Below, piece after piece: positions 16,579 through 24,917 of a DNA stretch of 38,941 bases; positions within the stretch are counted from its first letter, which is position 1; each line of letters begins with the position of its first letter. The DNA is taken from positions 1 through 38,941 of the forward strand of contig CAZCQP010000026.1 of NCBI GenBank assembly GCA_964500895.1, given 5' to 3'. The translations under genes and the position numbers were made by a program. Source of the stretch: CAZCQP01 sp964500895 (GTDB taxonomy: Bacteria; Bacillota; Clostridia; Lachnospirales; JAISER01). The notes below the pieces were generated by a model that did not search any database, had not been told where the DNA came from, and saw only the letters and a program-made list of their open reading frames with translations.

Positions 16579-16745
16579 AGACTTCTTGAACAACCCCATA
16601 CCACCGCCTTTGCGGCTAATTTTCCGTTTTGGCTACGCCAACGGCAAACGCACATACAGCCTTGCAAGTATGCACGTTTGCCGTTAACTTGCAAAACGAA
16701 AAATAATCTCCCAAAATCGGCGACAGCGGGTTGTGCAAGAAGTCT
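16579..16745. mobile_element. MITE-like hairpin element between rpmH and rnpA
   Basis: Terminal inverted repeats of 18 nt: AGACTTCTTGAACAACCC (16579-16596) and its complement with one mismatch (16728-16745). The interior is also palindromic: AACGGCAAACG...CGTTTGCCGTT and ATTTTCCGTTTTG...CAAAACGAAAAAT nest inside each other, so the 167 bp could fold as one long hairpin. ATT stands directly before and after (16576-16578, 16746-16748), a possible target duplication; TA on both sides of the inner repeat GACTTC...GAAGTC is an alternative. No coding capacity. Confidence 0.8.
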
Positions 16746-16799
16746 ATTGCCACGAAGGCCGGCCGGGCTTGTCCCGTTATAGGCAACGATTAGACGATT

Positions 16800-16828
16800 A
16801 AAAGGCCACATGCACCATGCAGCCTTTT
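16800..16828 (-). terminator. Probable rpmH terminator
   Basis: On the minus strand AAAAGGC and GCCTTTT flank TGCATGGTGCATGTG, 30 nt after the rpmH stop. The stem is short but ends in T residues. If active it would cut rpmH off from rnpA, with the MITE-like element lying between. Confidence 0.6.
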
Positions 16829-16857
16829 GTAAAATAAGCTAAAAACCCCTTGGCAGC

Positions 16858-16992
16858 TTATGCAGACAACACTTTTCTTCCTTTTCTACGCCGTCTGAGC
16901 AAAACATCTCTGCCTGCTGCGGTGGCCATTCTTTGTCTAAAGCCGTGCACTTTGCTTCTTTGTCTGGTTTTTGGCTGGAATGTTCTTTTCAT
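16858..16992 (-). CDS. rpmH: 50S ribosomal protein L34
   Basis: A 44-residue, highly basic ribosomal protein. The reading begins MKRTFQPKTRQRSKVHGF and ends GRKVLSA, the standard L34 sequence and length. AAAGGAGGTG lies 7 nt before the ATG. A very strong promoter is found at 17055-17083. Unlike most bacteria, rpmH is separated from rnpA by about 300 nt holding a hairpin and an inserted element, and it is not divergent from dnaA. Confidence 0.97.
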   Translation of the reverse strand: MKRTFQPKTRQRSKVHGFRQRMATAAGRDVLLRRRRKGRKVLSA

Positions 16993-17054
16993 GGTCGCAC
17001 CTCCTTTACGCTATCTTTTCACAAAAAAATAACCTGCTTCAATGCATATCTGCT

Positions 17055-17083
17055 ATTATATGCGATAAACCTTGATGCGTCAA
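17055..17083 (-). promoter_or_regulatory. rpmH promoter
   Basis: Minus strand: -35 TTGACG (17078-17083), 17-nt spacer, -10 TATAAT (17055-17060), about 63 nt before the rpmH ATG. A near-consensus sigma-A promoter. Confidence 0.88.
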
Positions 17084-17128
17084 GGCAATTTTTGTAGAAA
17101 GAAATATTTTTTTACCCGGAAAATAAAG

Positions 17129-17182
17129 CAAAAAGCTTTTTGAAAGGCTTGGGGAAGTTTTTTTCCAAAAAGTTCCCCAAGG
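17129..17182 (-). repeat. Dispersed palindromic element, copy 3
   Basis: Hairpin at 17149-17180 directly after the gyrA stop. Minus-strand order is ACCTTGGGGAACTTTTT hairpin, GCCTTTC linker, AAAAAGCTTTTTG. One arm has a few mismatches near the loop. It is placed between gyrA and the rpmH promoter. Confidence 0.85.
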
Positions 17183-17186
17183 TTAA

Positions 17187-19715
17187 TTATTCTTGCTCCA
17201 TTTCCTGCCCTTCACTGTCTGTGGAAAGGCTCTCATTTTCTTCCAATTCCTCTGTTTCTTCCAGGTGATCCTGGCCGATTTTAGCCATGCTCACCACAGT
17301 TACCCCTTGGGGCAGGTTAATGAGCTTAATGCCCTGGGTCACCCGCCCCTTGGTGGAAATATCTGCCACTCGAATGCGCAAGATAACACCCTCGGAATTG
17401 ATGAGCATCAGTTCATCCTGGTCAGTTACTTTAGACACGCCCACAATAGGGCCTGTTTTATCTGTAATCTTGTAAATCTTCACACCCTTGCCCCCACGGT
17501 GGCGGAGCATAAAGGCATCTTTTTCTGTACACTTGCCGAAACCACCTTGAGACACAAACAACAGCTTGCTTTCTGAATCATCCAGGGTATCTGCGCTCAC
17601 CACCAAGTCTTCTGGTGATAAACGAATGCCAATGACACCGGAAGCCATCCGGCCCATAGGCCGTATTTCTTCTTCGTGGAAACGCACCCCAAGGCCTTCT
17701 TTGGTGGCAATGAACACTTCATTTTCCCCGCTGGTACGCAGCACGGAAATCAGTTCATCATCTTCCTTGAATTTCAAGGCTATAATGCCAGATTTTAAAA
17801 TATTGGCAAACATAGACACCGGCGTCTTTTTGATGATGCCCTTTTTGGTCACCATCATCAAGTATTCCTCGTGGTTAAATTCATTCAACGGAATGACCGC
17901 CGCCAGCTTTTCTTCCGGCTGAAGGTTCAGCATGTTCACAATGGCCATGCCTCTGGCGGTGCGGGAAGCTTCCGGTATTTCGTAGGCTTTGGTGCGGTAC
18001 ACCCGGCCACGGTTGGTAAAGTACAACACGTGGTCATGGGTACTGGCCACGAAAATGTGCTTCACCAAGTCCTCATCCCGGGTTTGCATACCCATAATGC
18101 CACGGCCGCCACGGTTTTGGCTACGGTAGGTGTTTAAGGGAATGCGCTTCACATAATCCAGGTGAGAGAATGTGACCACGGACGATTCTTCGTCAATCAA
18201 ATCTTCCACGTCAATGTCGCCGGGGTCGTACATCAGCTTGGTGCGGCGTTCGTCCCCGTATTTGGTCTTCACAATCAACAGCTCTTCTTTAATCACCTGA
18301 TACAGCCGGTTTTCATCTTCCAAAATGGCGGTCAATTCGTCAATAAGGGCCATTAATTCTTTAAATTCATTGTCCAGCCTGTCTCGTTCCAGCCCGGTTA
18401 AACTTCTTAACCGCATTTCCACAATGGCGGCGGCCTGTTCCTCTGAAAACTCAAACTTTGCAATCAAGTTTTCACGGGCATTGGCTGTGTCTTTAGAAGC
18501 CCGGATGGTGGCAATCACTTCGTCAATGTGGTCCAGCGCTTTTAACAGCCCTTCCACAATGTGGGCCCGTTTTCTGGCTTTGGCCAGGTCGAACTTGGTG
18601 CGGCGGGTGACCACGTCTTTTTGGTGGTTTAAGTAATGCTCTAAAATGTCTTTTAAATTCAGTATTTTAGGCTTATTGTCCACCAAAGCCAACATGTTTA
18701 CACCAAAAGTTTCCTGCAACTGGCTGTTTTTATACAGCTGGTTTAACACCACACTGGCGTTGGCATCTTTACGCAGTTCAAAAACCACCCGAACGCCGTT
18801 ACGGTCGGATTCGTCTCGGATGTCTGAAATGCCTTCAACACGCTTGTCCCCCACCATTTCTGCTATTTTTTCAAGCAGGCGGGCTTTGTTCACTTGGTAA
18901 GGCAGCTCGGTCACCACAATGCATTCCCGGCCATTGGCCATGGGCTCAATGTCTGCGGTGGAGCGCACTTTCACCTTGCCCCGGCCGGTGCGGTATGCGG
19001 CTTTTAAACCGCTGGTGCCTAAAATGGAAGCCCCTGTGGGAAAATCCGGCCCTTTGATGCAATCAATTAAATCTTCAATGTCTGTATCTTTGCCTTGCTC
19101 GATGTGGTTGTCAATCATCAACGTTAATGCGTTAATGACCTCTCCCAAGTTGTGAGGGGGAATGTTGGTGGCCATACCCACCGCAATACCGGCGGAACCG
19201 TTCACCAACAGGTTGGGGAAACGGGCAGGCAGCACGGTAGGTTCTGTAAATTCCTCGTCATAGTTGGGAATGAAGTCCACCGTGTCTTTTTCAATGTCAC
19301 TGAGCATTTCCATGGCGATGCGGCTTAAACGGGCCTCTGTGTAACGCTGGGCCGCTGCATCGTCACCGTCCATAGAACCAAAGTTGCCGTGGCCGTCCAC
19401 CAGCATGTAGCGCATGGAAAAGTCCTGCGCCATACGCACCATGGCATCGTAAATGGAGGAGTCGCCATGGGGGTGGTACTTACCCATGGTATCCCCAACG
19501 ATACGGGCAGACTTTTTATACGCCTTGTTGGGCTCTAAGTTCAGCTCGTTCATGGCGTACAAAATGCGGCGGTGTACAGGCTTTAAGCCGTCCCGCACGT
19601 CTGGCAAGGCACGGGCCACAATCACGCTCATGGCATAGTCAATGTACGACTTGCGCATTTCATCTTCAATTTTCACGCTTACAATTTTATCTATTCCGCT
19701 ATGATCCATTGCCAT
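17187..19715 (-). CDS. gyrA: DNA gyrase subunit A
   Basis: This 842-residue cleavage subunit forms A2B2 gyrase with GyrB and introduces negative supercoils. The breakage-reunion domain has the active-site Tyr at 125 (AAAQRYTEARL). The quinolone-determining stretch HPHGDSSIYDAM keeps Ser86 and Asp90, equivalent to E. coli Ser83 and Asp87. The C-terminal beta-pinwheel contains a GyrA box QNRGGRG, where Asn replaces the usual Arg/Lys. It ends in a strongly acidic tail (about 25 residues). AAGGAGA 8 nt before the ATG supports the start. It follows the flavoprotein gene by 21 nt, so the gyrB-flavoprotein-gyrA run is probably one operon. Confidence 0.97.
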   Translation of the reverse strand: MAMDHSGIDKIVSVKIEDEMRKSYIDYAMSVIVARALPDVRDGLKPVHRRILYAMNELNLEPNKAYKKSARIVGDTMGKYHPHGDSSIYDAMVRMAQDFSMRYMLVDGHGNFGSMDGDDAAAQRYTEARLSRIAMEMLSDIEKDTVDFIPNYDEEFTEPTVLPARFPNLLVNGSAGIAVGMATNIPPHNLGEVINALTLMIDNHIEQGKDTDIEDLIDCIKGPDFPTGASILGTSGLKAAYRTGRGKVKVRSTADIEPMANGRECIVVTELPYQVNKARLLEKIAEMVGDKRVEGISDIRDESDRNGVRVVFELRKDANASVVLNQLYKNSQLQETFGVNMLALVDNKPKILNLKDILEHYLNHQKDVVTRRTKFDLAKARKRAHIVEGLLKALDHIDEVIATIRASKDTANARENLIAKFEFSEEQAAAIVEMRLRSLTGLERDRLDNEFKELMALIDELTAILEDENRLYQVIKEELLIVKTKYGDERRTKLMYDPGDIDVEDLIDEESSVVTFSHLDYVKRIPLNTYRSQNRGGRGIMGMQTRDEDLVKHIFVASTHDHVLYFTNRGRVYRTKAYEIPEASRTARGMAIVNMLNLQPEEKLAAVIPLNEFNHEEYLMMVTKKGIIKKTPVSMFANILKSGIIALKFKEDDELISVLRTSGENEVFIATKEGLGVRFHEEEIRPMGRMASGVIGIRLSPEDLVVSADTLDDSESKLLFVSQGGFGKCTEKDAFMLRHRGGKGVKIYKITDKTGPIVGVSKVTDQDELMLINSEGVILRIRVADISTKGRVTQGIKLINLPQGVTVVSMAKIGQDHLEETEELEENESLSTDSEGQEMEQE

Positions 19716-19736
19716 TAATTTTCTCCTTCGTGTTGC

Positions 19737-20351
19737 TTATAACTTCGCTTTCACATGCTGCTTTAAAAGCAGGGTATTGGCCAGTTTTTCCCCGGCGGCT
19801 CTAGCATTTTCCAGCTGCTGCGGCTTTTCCTTAACAACGCCCTTTTCAAACAGGTTCAATGCAATGACGGCTTCCACAATCCGGTAGCCCACATAACCCA
19901 ACGCCACCCCCATGCCTTTAGACGTAAAGCCAATGTCTTCACTGGTGGCTTGTTCGCATACCGCCACCGTTACGGCGCATTTAGAACCGGTTATTTCATG
20001 AAGCCCTGCCCAAACTGAACGGTCTGCCTTGTCGAAAAAGAGCCAGCAATACAGCCGGTTAATGAAACTTCGGGTAATGGCGGTCATATCTGCAAAGTAG
20101 GTGGGGGAACCCAGCACCAATCCGTCTGCTTTCAGCAGCAAGGGGTACAGCTTTTGCATGTCGTCCTGTACCACACAGCGGTGGCCTTTTTGGCAGCCTT
20201 CACAACCTTTGCAGTCGCTAAACTGGTAATCGCTTAGATAAATAAGCTGGGTTTCAATGCCTTTGGCCCGAACCCCTTCCAGCACCGCTTGCACGCAAAG
20301 GTCTGTGTTGCCCCCTTTGCGGTAACTGCCCACCACACCAAGCACTTTCAC
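19737..20351 (-). CDS. Iron-sulfur flavoprotein-type NAD(P)H-dependent FMN reductase
   Basis: A 204-residue flavodoxin-fold protein. The FMN phosphate loop is GSYRKGGNTD near residues 8-17 and the second flavin segment is LGSPTYFADM. Between them CKGCEGCQKGHRC gives the CX2CX2CX5C pattern of iron-sulfur flavoproteins (Isf), which bind FMN and a [4Fe-4S] cluster and pass electrons from ferredoxin to O2 or H2O2 in anaerobes. GTG start with GGGAGGGG upstream. It is embedded between gyrB (24 nt) and gyrA (21 nt), so it should be co-expressed with gyrase; why is unknown. Confidence 0.85.
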   Translation of the reverse strand: MKVLGVVGSYRKGGNTDLCVQAVLEGVRAKGIETQLIYLSDYQFSDCKGCEGCQKGHRCVVQDDMQKLYPLLLKADGLVLGSPTYFADMTAITRSFINRLYCWLFFDKADRSVWAGLHEITGSKCAVTVAVCEQATSEDIGFTSKGMGVALGYVGYRIVEAVIALNLFEKGVVKEKPQQLENARAAGEKLANTLLLKQHVKAKL

Positions 20352-20375
20352 AGAAGCCCCTCCCTATGGGTAAGC

Positions 20376-22280
20376 TTAAACGTCCAAATTGGTTACATAT
20401 TGGGCGTATTCGTTAATAAACTCCCGCCGTGGTTCTACCTTGTCCCCCATCAGCTGGGTGAAAATTTCATCCGCCACAATGGCATCTTCAAGGCTCACTT
20501 GCAGCAGCACCCGTTTTTCCGGGTCCATGGTGGTGGTCCACAGCTGGATGGCATCCATTTCGCCCAAGCCTTTGTAACGCTGGATGGGTTTAATGCCTTC
20601 CCGGCCGATTTCGTTTAGCTTTTCTTCCAGGGCTTTGTCGCTGTACACGTAATATTCCTGCCGGCCCTTTTCCACTTTGTACAGGGGGGGCTGGGCAATG
20701 TACACTTTCCCTTCTTCGATGAGCGGGGTCATAAACCGGTACATAAACGTTAAAAGCAGGGTGCGAATGTGGGCCCCGTCCACGTCCGCATCGGTCATGA
20801 TGATGATTTTATGGTACCGCAGCTTGTTCATGTCGAAATCGTCATGGACGCCGGTGCCAAAAGCGGTAATCATGGAGCGTATTTCTTCGTTGGCCAATAT
20901 TTTATCTAACCGTGCTTTTTCCACGTTTAATATTTTGCCACGCAAAGGCAGAATGGCTTGTGTTTTGGGGGTTCTGGCAGACTTGGCCGAACCACCGGCG
21001 GAGTTACCTTCCACCAAGTATATTTCACACTTGGCCGGGTCTTTTTCGGAACAGTCCGCCAGCTTACCCGGCAAACGCCCACTTTCCAGCACCGTTTTCC
21101 GGCGCACCAGTTCCCTTGCTTTTCGGGCAGCATCCCTAGCTCGGGAAGCCATAAGCCCTTTTTCAATAATGATTTTTCCTATTTGTGGGTTTTCCTCTAA
21201 GAAGTAAGCCAAATGCTCGGTGAGCACAGCTTCCACAGCGCCCCTGGCTTCAGAATTACCCAACTTGGTTTTGGTTTGGCCTTCAAACTGAGGGTTGCCA
21301 ATTTTAATGCTAATGACCGCAGCCAACCCTTCCCGCACGTCGTCTCCGGAAAGGTTTTTGTCATTTTCTTTAATTAAACCAAATTTTTTGCCGTAATCGT
21401 TAATGGTTTTGGTTAAGCCGGAACGGAACCCGGCCAGATGGGTTCCCCCATCTGTGGTGTTAATGTTATTCACGAAAGTGTGCGTATTTTCCAAGTATTC
21501 GTCATTATATTGCAAAGACACTTCCACCACCACGCCGTCTTTTTCCCCTTCGGCGTAAAAAACCTTGTCGAACAGGGCGGTGCGGTTTTTGTTAATGTGC
21601 TCCACAAACTGACGGATACCCCCTTCATAGTGGTACGTCCGTTCTTTTTCCTTGCCTTCACGGGTGTCTGTGAGCGTTATTTTAAGGCCCTTGGTTAAAA
21701 AGGCCGTTTCTTGCAACCGTTGTTTTAATGTATCGAAGGAGTATTCCGTTTCTTCAAAAATTTCAGCGTCTGGCTTAAAGTGGATGTAAGTGCCCACCAA
21801 ATCCGTTTCGCCCACAACAGTAAGCTTGTTTTGGGCATCTCCACGGCAGTAATCCTGCTGGTGAATTTTACCCCCGTTGAAAATTTGAACGGTAAGCTTT
21901 TCAGACAAAGCATTCACCACAGACGCACCAACCCCGTGCAAGCCGCCGGACACTTTGTAGCCCGAACCGCCAAACTTGCCCCCAGCGTGCAAAATGGTAA
22001 ACACCACTTCCACAGCAGGTATGCCTTTTTGGGGGTGGATGCCAATGGGAATGCCACGGCCATTGTCTTTCACGGAAATGGCGTTATCCGGGTGAATGAC
22101 CACCTCAATTTCCGTACAATAGCCGGCCAGGGCTTCGTCCACCGCATTGTCCACAATCTCGTACACCAAATGGTGCAGCCCACGGGCAGAGGTGGAACCA
22201 ATGTACATGCCAGGCCGTTTACGCACGGCTTCTAAGCCTTCCAGTATTTGAATTTGATTTTCATTGTAGTCGTTGCTCAT
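20376..22280 (-). CDS. gyrB: DNA gyrase subunit B
   Basis: A 634-residue ATPase subunit of gyrase. The GHKL ATPase part has EGLEAVRKRPGMYIGS, the VDNAVDEALAG helix and GGLHGVGASVVNALS. The TOPRIM domain has EGNSAGGSAK, LPLRGKILNVEKAR and DADVDGAHIRTLLL; a C-terminal GEMDAIQLWTTTMDP completes it. The residue normally Asp in EGDSAGGSAK is Asn here (residue 426, codon 21003-21005). I prefer ATG 22280 (GGAG 10 nt upstream) to a TTG at 22313 that has no ribosome-binding site just after recF. It follows recF closely. Confidence 0.96.
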   Translation of the reverse strand: MSNDYNENQIQILEGLEAVRKRPGMYIGSTSARGLHHLVYEIVDNAVDEALAGYCTEIEVVIHPDNAISVKDNGRGIPIGIHPQKGIPAVEVVFTILHAGGKFGGSGYKVSGGLHGVGASVVNALSEKLTVQIFNGGKIHQQDYCRGDAQNKLTVVGETDLVGTYIHFKPDAEIFEETEYSFDTLKQRLQETAFLTKGLKITLTDTREGKEKERTYHYEGGIRQFVEHINKNRTALFDKVFYAEGEKDGVVVEVSLQYNDEYLENTHTFVNNINTTDGGTHLAGFRSGLTKTINDYGKKFGLIKENDKNLSGDDVREGLAAVISIKIGNPQFEGQTKTKLGNSEARGAVEAVLTEHLAYFLEENPQIGKIIIEKGLMASRARDAARKARELVRRKTVLESGRLPGKLADCSEKDPAKCEIYLVEGNSAGGSAKSARTPKTQAILPLRGKILNVEKARLDKILANEEIRSMITAFGTGVHDDFDMNKLRYHKIIIMTDADVDGAHIRTLLLTFMYRFMTPLIEEGKVYIAQPPLYKVEKGRQEYYVYSDKALEEKLNEIGREGIKPIQRYKGLGEMDAIQLWTTTMDPEKRVLLQVSLEDAIVADEIFTQLMGDKVEPRREFINEYAQYVTNLDV

Positions 22281-22320
22281 TAAGGCTTTGCTCCGTTTCC
22301 ATACAATATTCAAGTTTTGC

Positions 22321-23430
22321 TCACTGTTTGTTTACTGTTCCCTGCTTCACCTGATACACAGTGGCTTGGGTTTTCACTGTTTTCAGCATGTCCTCCAAGC
22401 CGGTGCAGGTGATGAAAGATTGCACCTCTGAAACGGCATCCATTAAAAAAGATTGCCGGGAATGGTCCAATTCTGAAAGCACATCATCTAACAAAAGCAC
22501 CGGGGTCACGTGCCGCTTTTCTTTAATCAACGCCAGTTCCGCCAACTTGGCAGACAAAGATACCGTGCGCTGCTGGCCTTGGGAACCGTACATGCGGGCA
22601 TCCATGCCGTTAATGTAAAAAGACAGGTCGTCCTTATGCACCCCATGGCCGGTGACCCCTAAAGCAATGTCTTTTTCGCTGTTTTTTTCAAGCTTTTCCA
22701 TAAAATCTTCCGGGGTTACCCCGGGTTTGTAGGTGAGGGTTAAGGCTTCTTTTCCCCCGGTTACATGGGTGTGCAGCGGGCTGGCCGCTGCCTCAATGTC
22801 TTGCACAAACTGTTTGCGGTGGTTGTAAAGCACCGTGCCGTATTCCACCAGCTGGGTGTCCCACACAAACAAAGTGTCTGCCTGGGCTTTTTTATGTTTA
22901 ATGGCTTTTAACAAATTATTCCTTTGTTTCAGCACATGGTGGTACTTGGAAAGGGCATGACAATACACCGGGTACAGCTGGCACAGCTCTAAATCCATAA
23001 ACCGGCGGCGTTCCGCAGGCCCGGCTTTCACCAGCTGCAAGTCCTCCGGGGTGAAGGATACGGCCAGCACAACCCCAAACAGCTGGCTTAGTTTTTTAAT
23101 GGGCAACCCGTTAATGGCAATGCCTCTGGGTTTGTCCTTTTTTAGGTGCATGTCTATTTTATTATCATAATCGTCCGAAGACGTTGGGTTGGCGTAAGGT
23201 TCCCGCAAACTTAGCAGCCGAATGTGGGCTTCCTGCTGGGTAAATGCAATCAGTTCCCGGTGATGGGAAGCCCGCCTGGCAAAACCTGTGGCGCATAAAT
23301 ATACAGCTTCCAACAGATTGGTTTTTCCTTGGGCGTTATCGCCGTAGAAAATATTCAGGCCAGGGGCCAGGCACAGGTCTAGCTCTTTAATGTTACGGTA
23401 ATGTTGAAGCTGTAGGCGGCTGATCCGCAT
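22321..23430 (-). CDS. recF: DNA replication and repair protein RecF
   Basis: This 369-residue SMC-like ATPase helps RecOR load RecA at single-strand gaps. Walker A is GDNAQGKTNLLEA near residue 31; the ABC-type signature region is YGSQGQQRTVSLSAKLAE; Walker B is PVLLLDDVLSELD. It matches other Firmicute RecF proteins in length. I set the start at 23430 (MRISRLQLQHYRN), which begins at the family N-terminus; another ATG 12 nt upstream is possible. It is 98 nt after dnaN. The small S4-domain gene (yaaA) often found between dnaN and recF is missing. Confidence 0.94.
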   Translation of the reverse strand: MRISRLQLQHYRNIKELDLCLAPGLNIFYGDNAQGKTNLLEAVYLCATGFARRASHHRELIAFTQQEAHIRLLSLREPYANPTSSDDYDNKIDMHLKKDKPRGIAINGLPIKKLSQLFGVVLAVSFTPEDLQLVKAGPAERRRFMDLELCQLYPVYCHALSKYHHVLKQRNNLLKAIKHKKAQADTLFVWDTQLVEYGTVLYNHRKQFVQDIEAAASPLHTHVTGGKEALTLTYKPGVTPEDFMEKLEKNSEKDIALGVTGHGVHKDDLSFYINGMDARMYGSQGQQRTVSLSAKLAELALIKEKRHVTPVLLLDDVLSELDHSRQSFLMDAVSEVQSFITCTGLEDMLKTVKTQATVYQVKQGTVNKQ

Positions 23431-23528
23431 TATGTAACACATCTTCCCGAAAAGGTGAAAGTTTTAAATAACCTATTTTTATATTTAAATTATAGCCATT
23501 TTTTGTCAAATCTAAACTTTTAAAGTGT

Positions 23529-24647
23529 TTAAACGTTTAGGCGCAAAGGCAATACTAAATGCATTTCTGTGCCGCATTCTTCCTCTGCATTTTTGATGAT
23601 ACAGGGGCTTAAATTGGTGGTGAGCTGCAACGTTAATGTTTTAGCGTCCATGGCCCGAATGGCTTCCAGTAAATACCGTGGGTTAAAGGCGATGTCTAGG
23701 GCATTGCCTTCCGTGCTCACCACCATGTCATCCACCACATTACCAATTTCGGTTTTAGTGGAAATGGTGAGCACATCATCCCCGATTTTAAGCTGCACAG
23801 GGGACTTTTTAATGTCCTTAGTGGCCAAAAGGGCAGCTCTTTCAAGCCCTTCTTGGAACCGTTGCTTGTCGATGGTAACCAAGGTGGTGTATTCGGTTTC
23901 AAATAATTGGCTATACTTGATAAATTCCCCGTTGATGATGCGGGTAATGAAGGTGTAACCTTCCACTTCCGCCATGGCGTAACGGTCATAAGAATAAATA
24001 GTGACAGTAGCATCCATTTCCTGGGGCAGCAGCTTGCCCAATTCACCCATGGAACGGGCCGGCATAATCACTTTAGAATCTTTGCTGCCTTCGGTGGCTT
24101 CCTGGCGGCAATAGGCCACACGGAACCCGTCCACTGCCACTAAATGAAAGAATCCGTCACGAATTTCAAACAATTCCCCCATCATGGCCGGTTTGGTTTC
24201 GTCTGTAGAAACGGCAAACAACGTCTTTCTAATCATGTTTTTAAGGGCACCACAGGAAACGGTTAAGCCGTTTTCCTTTTCAACGGTGGGCAGCACAGGA
24301 AATTCCATGCCGGACATGCCCATGATTTTAAATTCCGACGAGGCACATTTGATGGTGACCATGTTGGTGGCATCGGACCACAATGTGACAATCCCATCCG
24401 GTAATCGTCGTATAATTTCAAAAAACATCTTGCCTTCAATGGCCACCATGCCTTCTTCTTCAACAACGGCTTCTATAGACTTGGTTTCCACTGCCATTTC
24501 CAGGTCATTGGTGGTCATTTTAAAACCGCTTTTAGTCACTTCTAATAATATGCATTCTAATATAGGCAGTGTGGTTCGGGTGCTAACCATGCGGCTTAAT
24601 AGTTGGGCATGGGTGAGCAAAAGCTCTTTTTCGCAGTGGATAATCAT
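23529..24647 (-). CDS. dnaN: DNA polymerase III beta sliding clamp
   Basis: A 372-residue processivity clamp; the homodimer ring circles DNA and tethers polymerase III and repair factors. Recognisable segments are TLPILECILLEV near residue 27, IRRLPDGIVTL, and the C-terminal LTTNLSPCIIKNAEEE...MHLVLPLRLNV end that carries the peptide-binding pocket. Length is typical of three-domain clamps. AAGGAGCACCGTTT precedes the ATG. The origin unwinding region lies immediately upstream. Confidence 0.96.
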   Translation of the reverse strand: MIIHCEKELLLTHAQLLSRMVSTRTTLPILECILLEVTKSGFKMTTNDLEMAVETKSIEAVVEEEGMVAIEGKMFFEIIRRLPDGIVTLWSDATNMVTIKCASSEFKIMGMSGMEFPVLPTVEKENGLTVSCGALKNMIRKTLFAVSTDETKPAMMGELFEIRDGFFHLVAVDGFRVAYCRQEATEGSKDSKVIMPARSMGELGKLLPQEMDATVTIYSYDRYAMAEVEGYTFITRIINGEFIKYSQLFETEYTTLVTIDKQRFQEGLERAALLATKDIKKSPVQLKIGDDVLTISTKTEIGNVVDDMVVSTEGNALDIAFNPRYLLEAIRAMDAKTLTLQLTTNLSPCIIKNAEEECGTEMHLVLPLRLNV

Positions 24648-24668
24648 AAACGGTGCTCCTTTGTATAA

Positions 24669-24731
24669 GTGAGACTATAATTAATATTTTTTTAGTAGCA
24701 GTAGTAGTAGGGGCAGGGGATATGTGGAAAA
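24669..24731 (-). other. oriC basal unwinding system (DnaA trios)
   Basis: In the dnaA-dnaN gap the minus strand reads: DnaA box TTTTCCACA (24723-24731), a C-rich run CCCCTGCCCC (24710-24719), then CTA CTA CTA CTG CTA CTA (24693-24710), then an A/T tract AAAAAAATATTAATTATAG down to about 24674. This is the layout box, GC cluster, DnaA trios, AT-rich duplex unwinding element known from B. subtilis. Six trinucleotides with one variant. DnaA filaments would extend from the box over the trios to open DNA. Confidence 0.85.
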
Positions 24732-24807
24732 GTGCTTCAAAGCCCTATTTTTCAAGCAAAAAAACTTGTGCAAAGCCATGTGGACGAGCATGGGGTAGCC
24801 TTTTGAG

Positions 24808-24914
24808 TTATCCACACCGTACCAAGCCTTGCGAAAAGTATAAAGTTATCCACAATTTTATCCAAAGCCTGTGCACAACTTTTTTAAAACAAACCCACAT
24901 GGATTTGTGGATAA
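24808..24914. promoter_or_regulatory. oriC DnaA boxes between dnaA and dnaN
   Basis: Perfect TTATCCACA at 24808-24816 and 24846-24854, a perfect box in the opposite direction at 24906-24914, and one-mismatch boxes at 24858-24866 and 24870-24878 (reverse). Together with the box at 24723-24731 they form the downstream half of a two-part origin. Confidence 0.88.
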
Positions 24915-24917
24915 CTT

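Noticed and set aside
24693..24710. TAG repeats as a simple microsatellite
   Set aside because: Their position beside a G-rich run and a DnaA box and next to an AT tract matches the origin unwinding layout.
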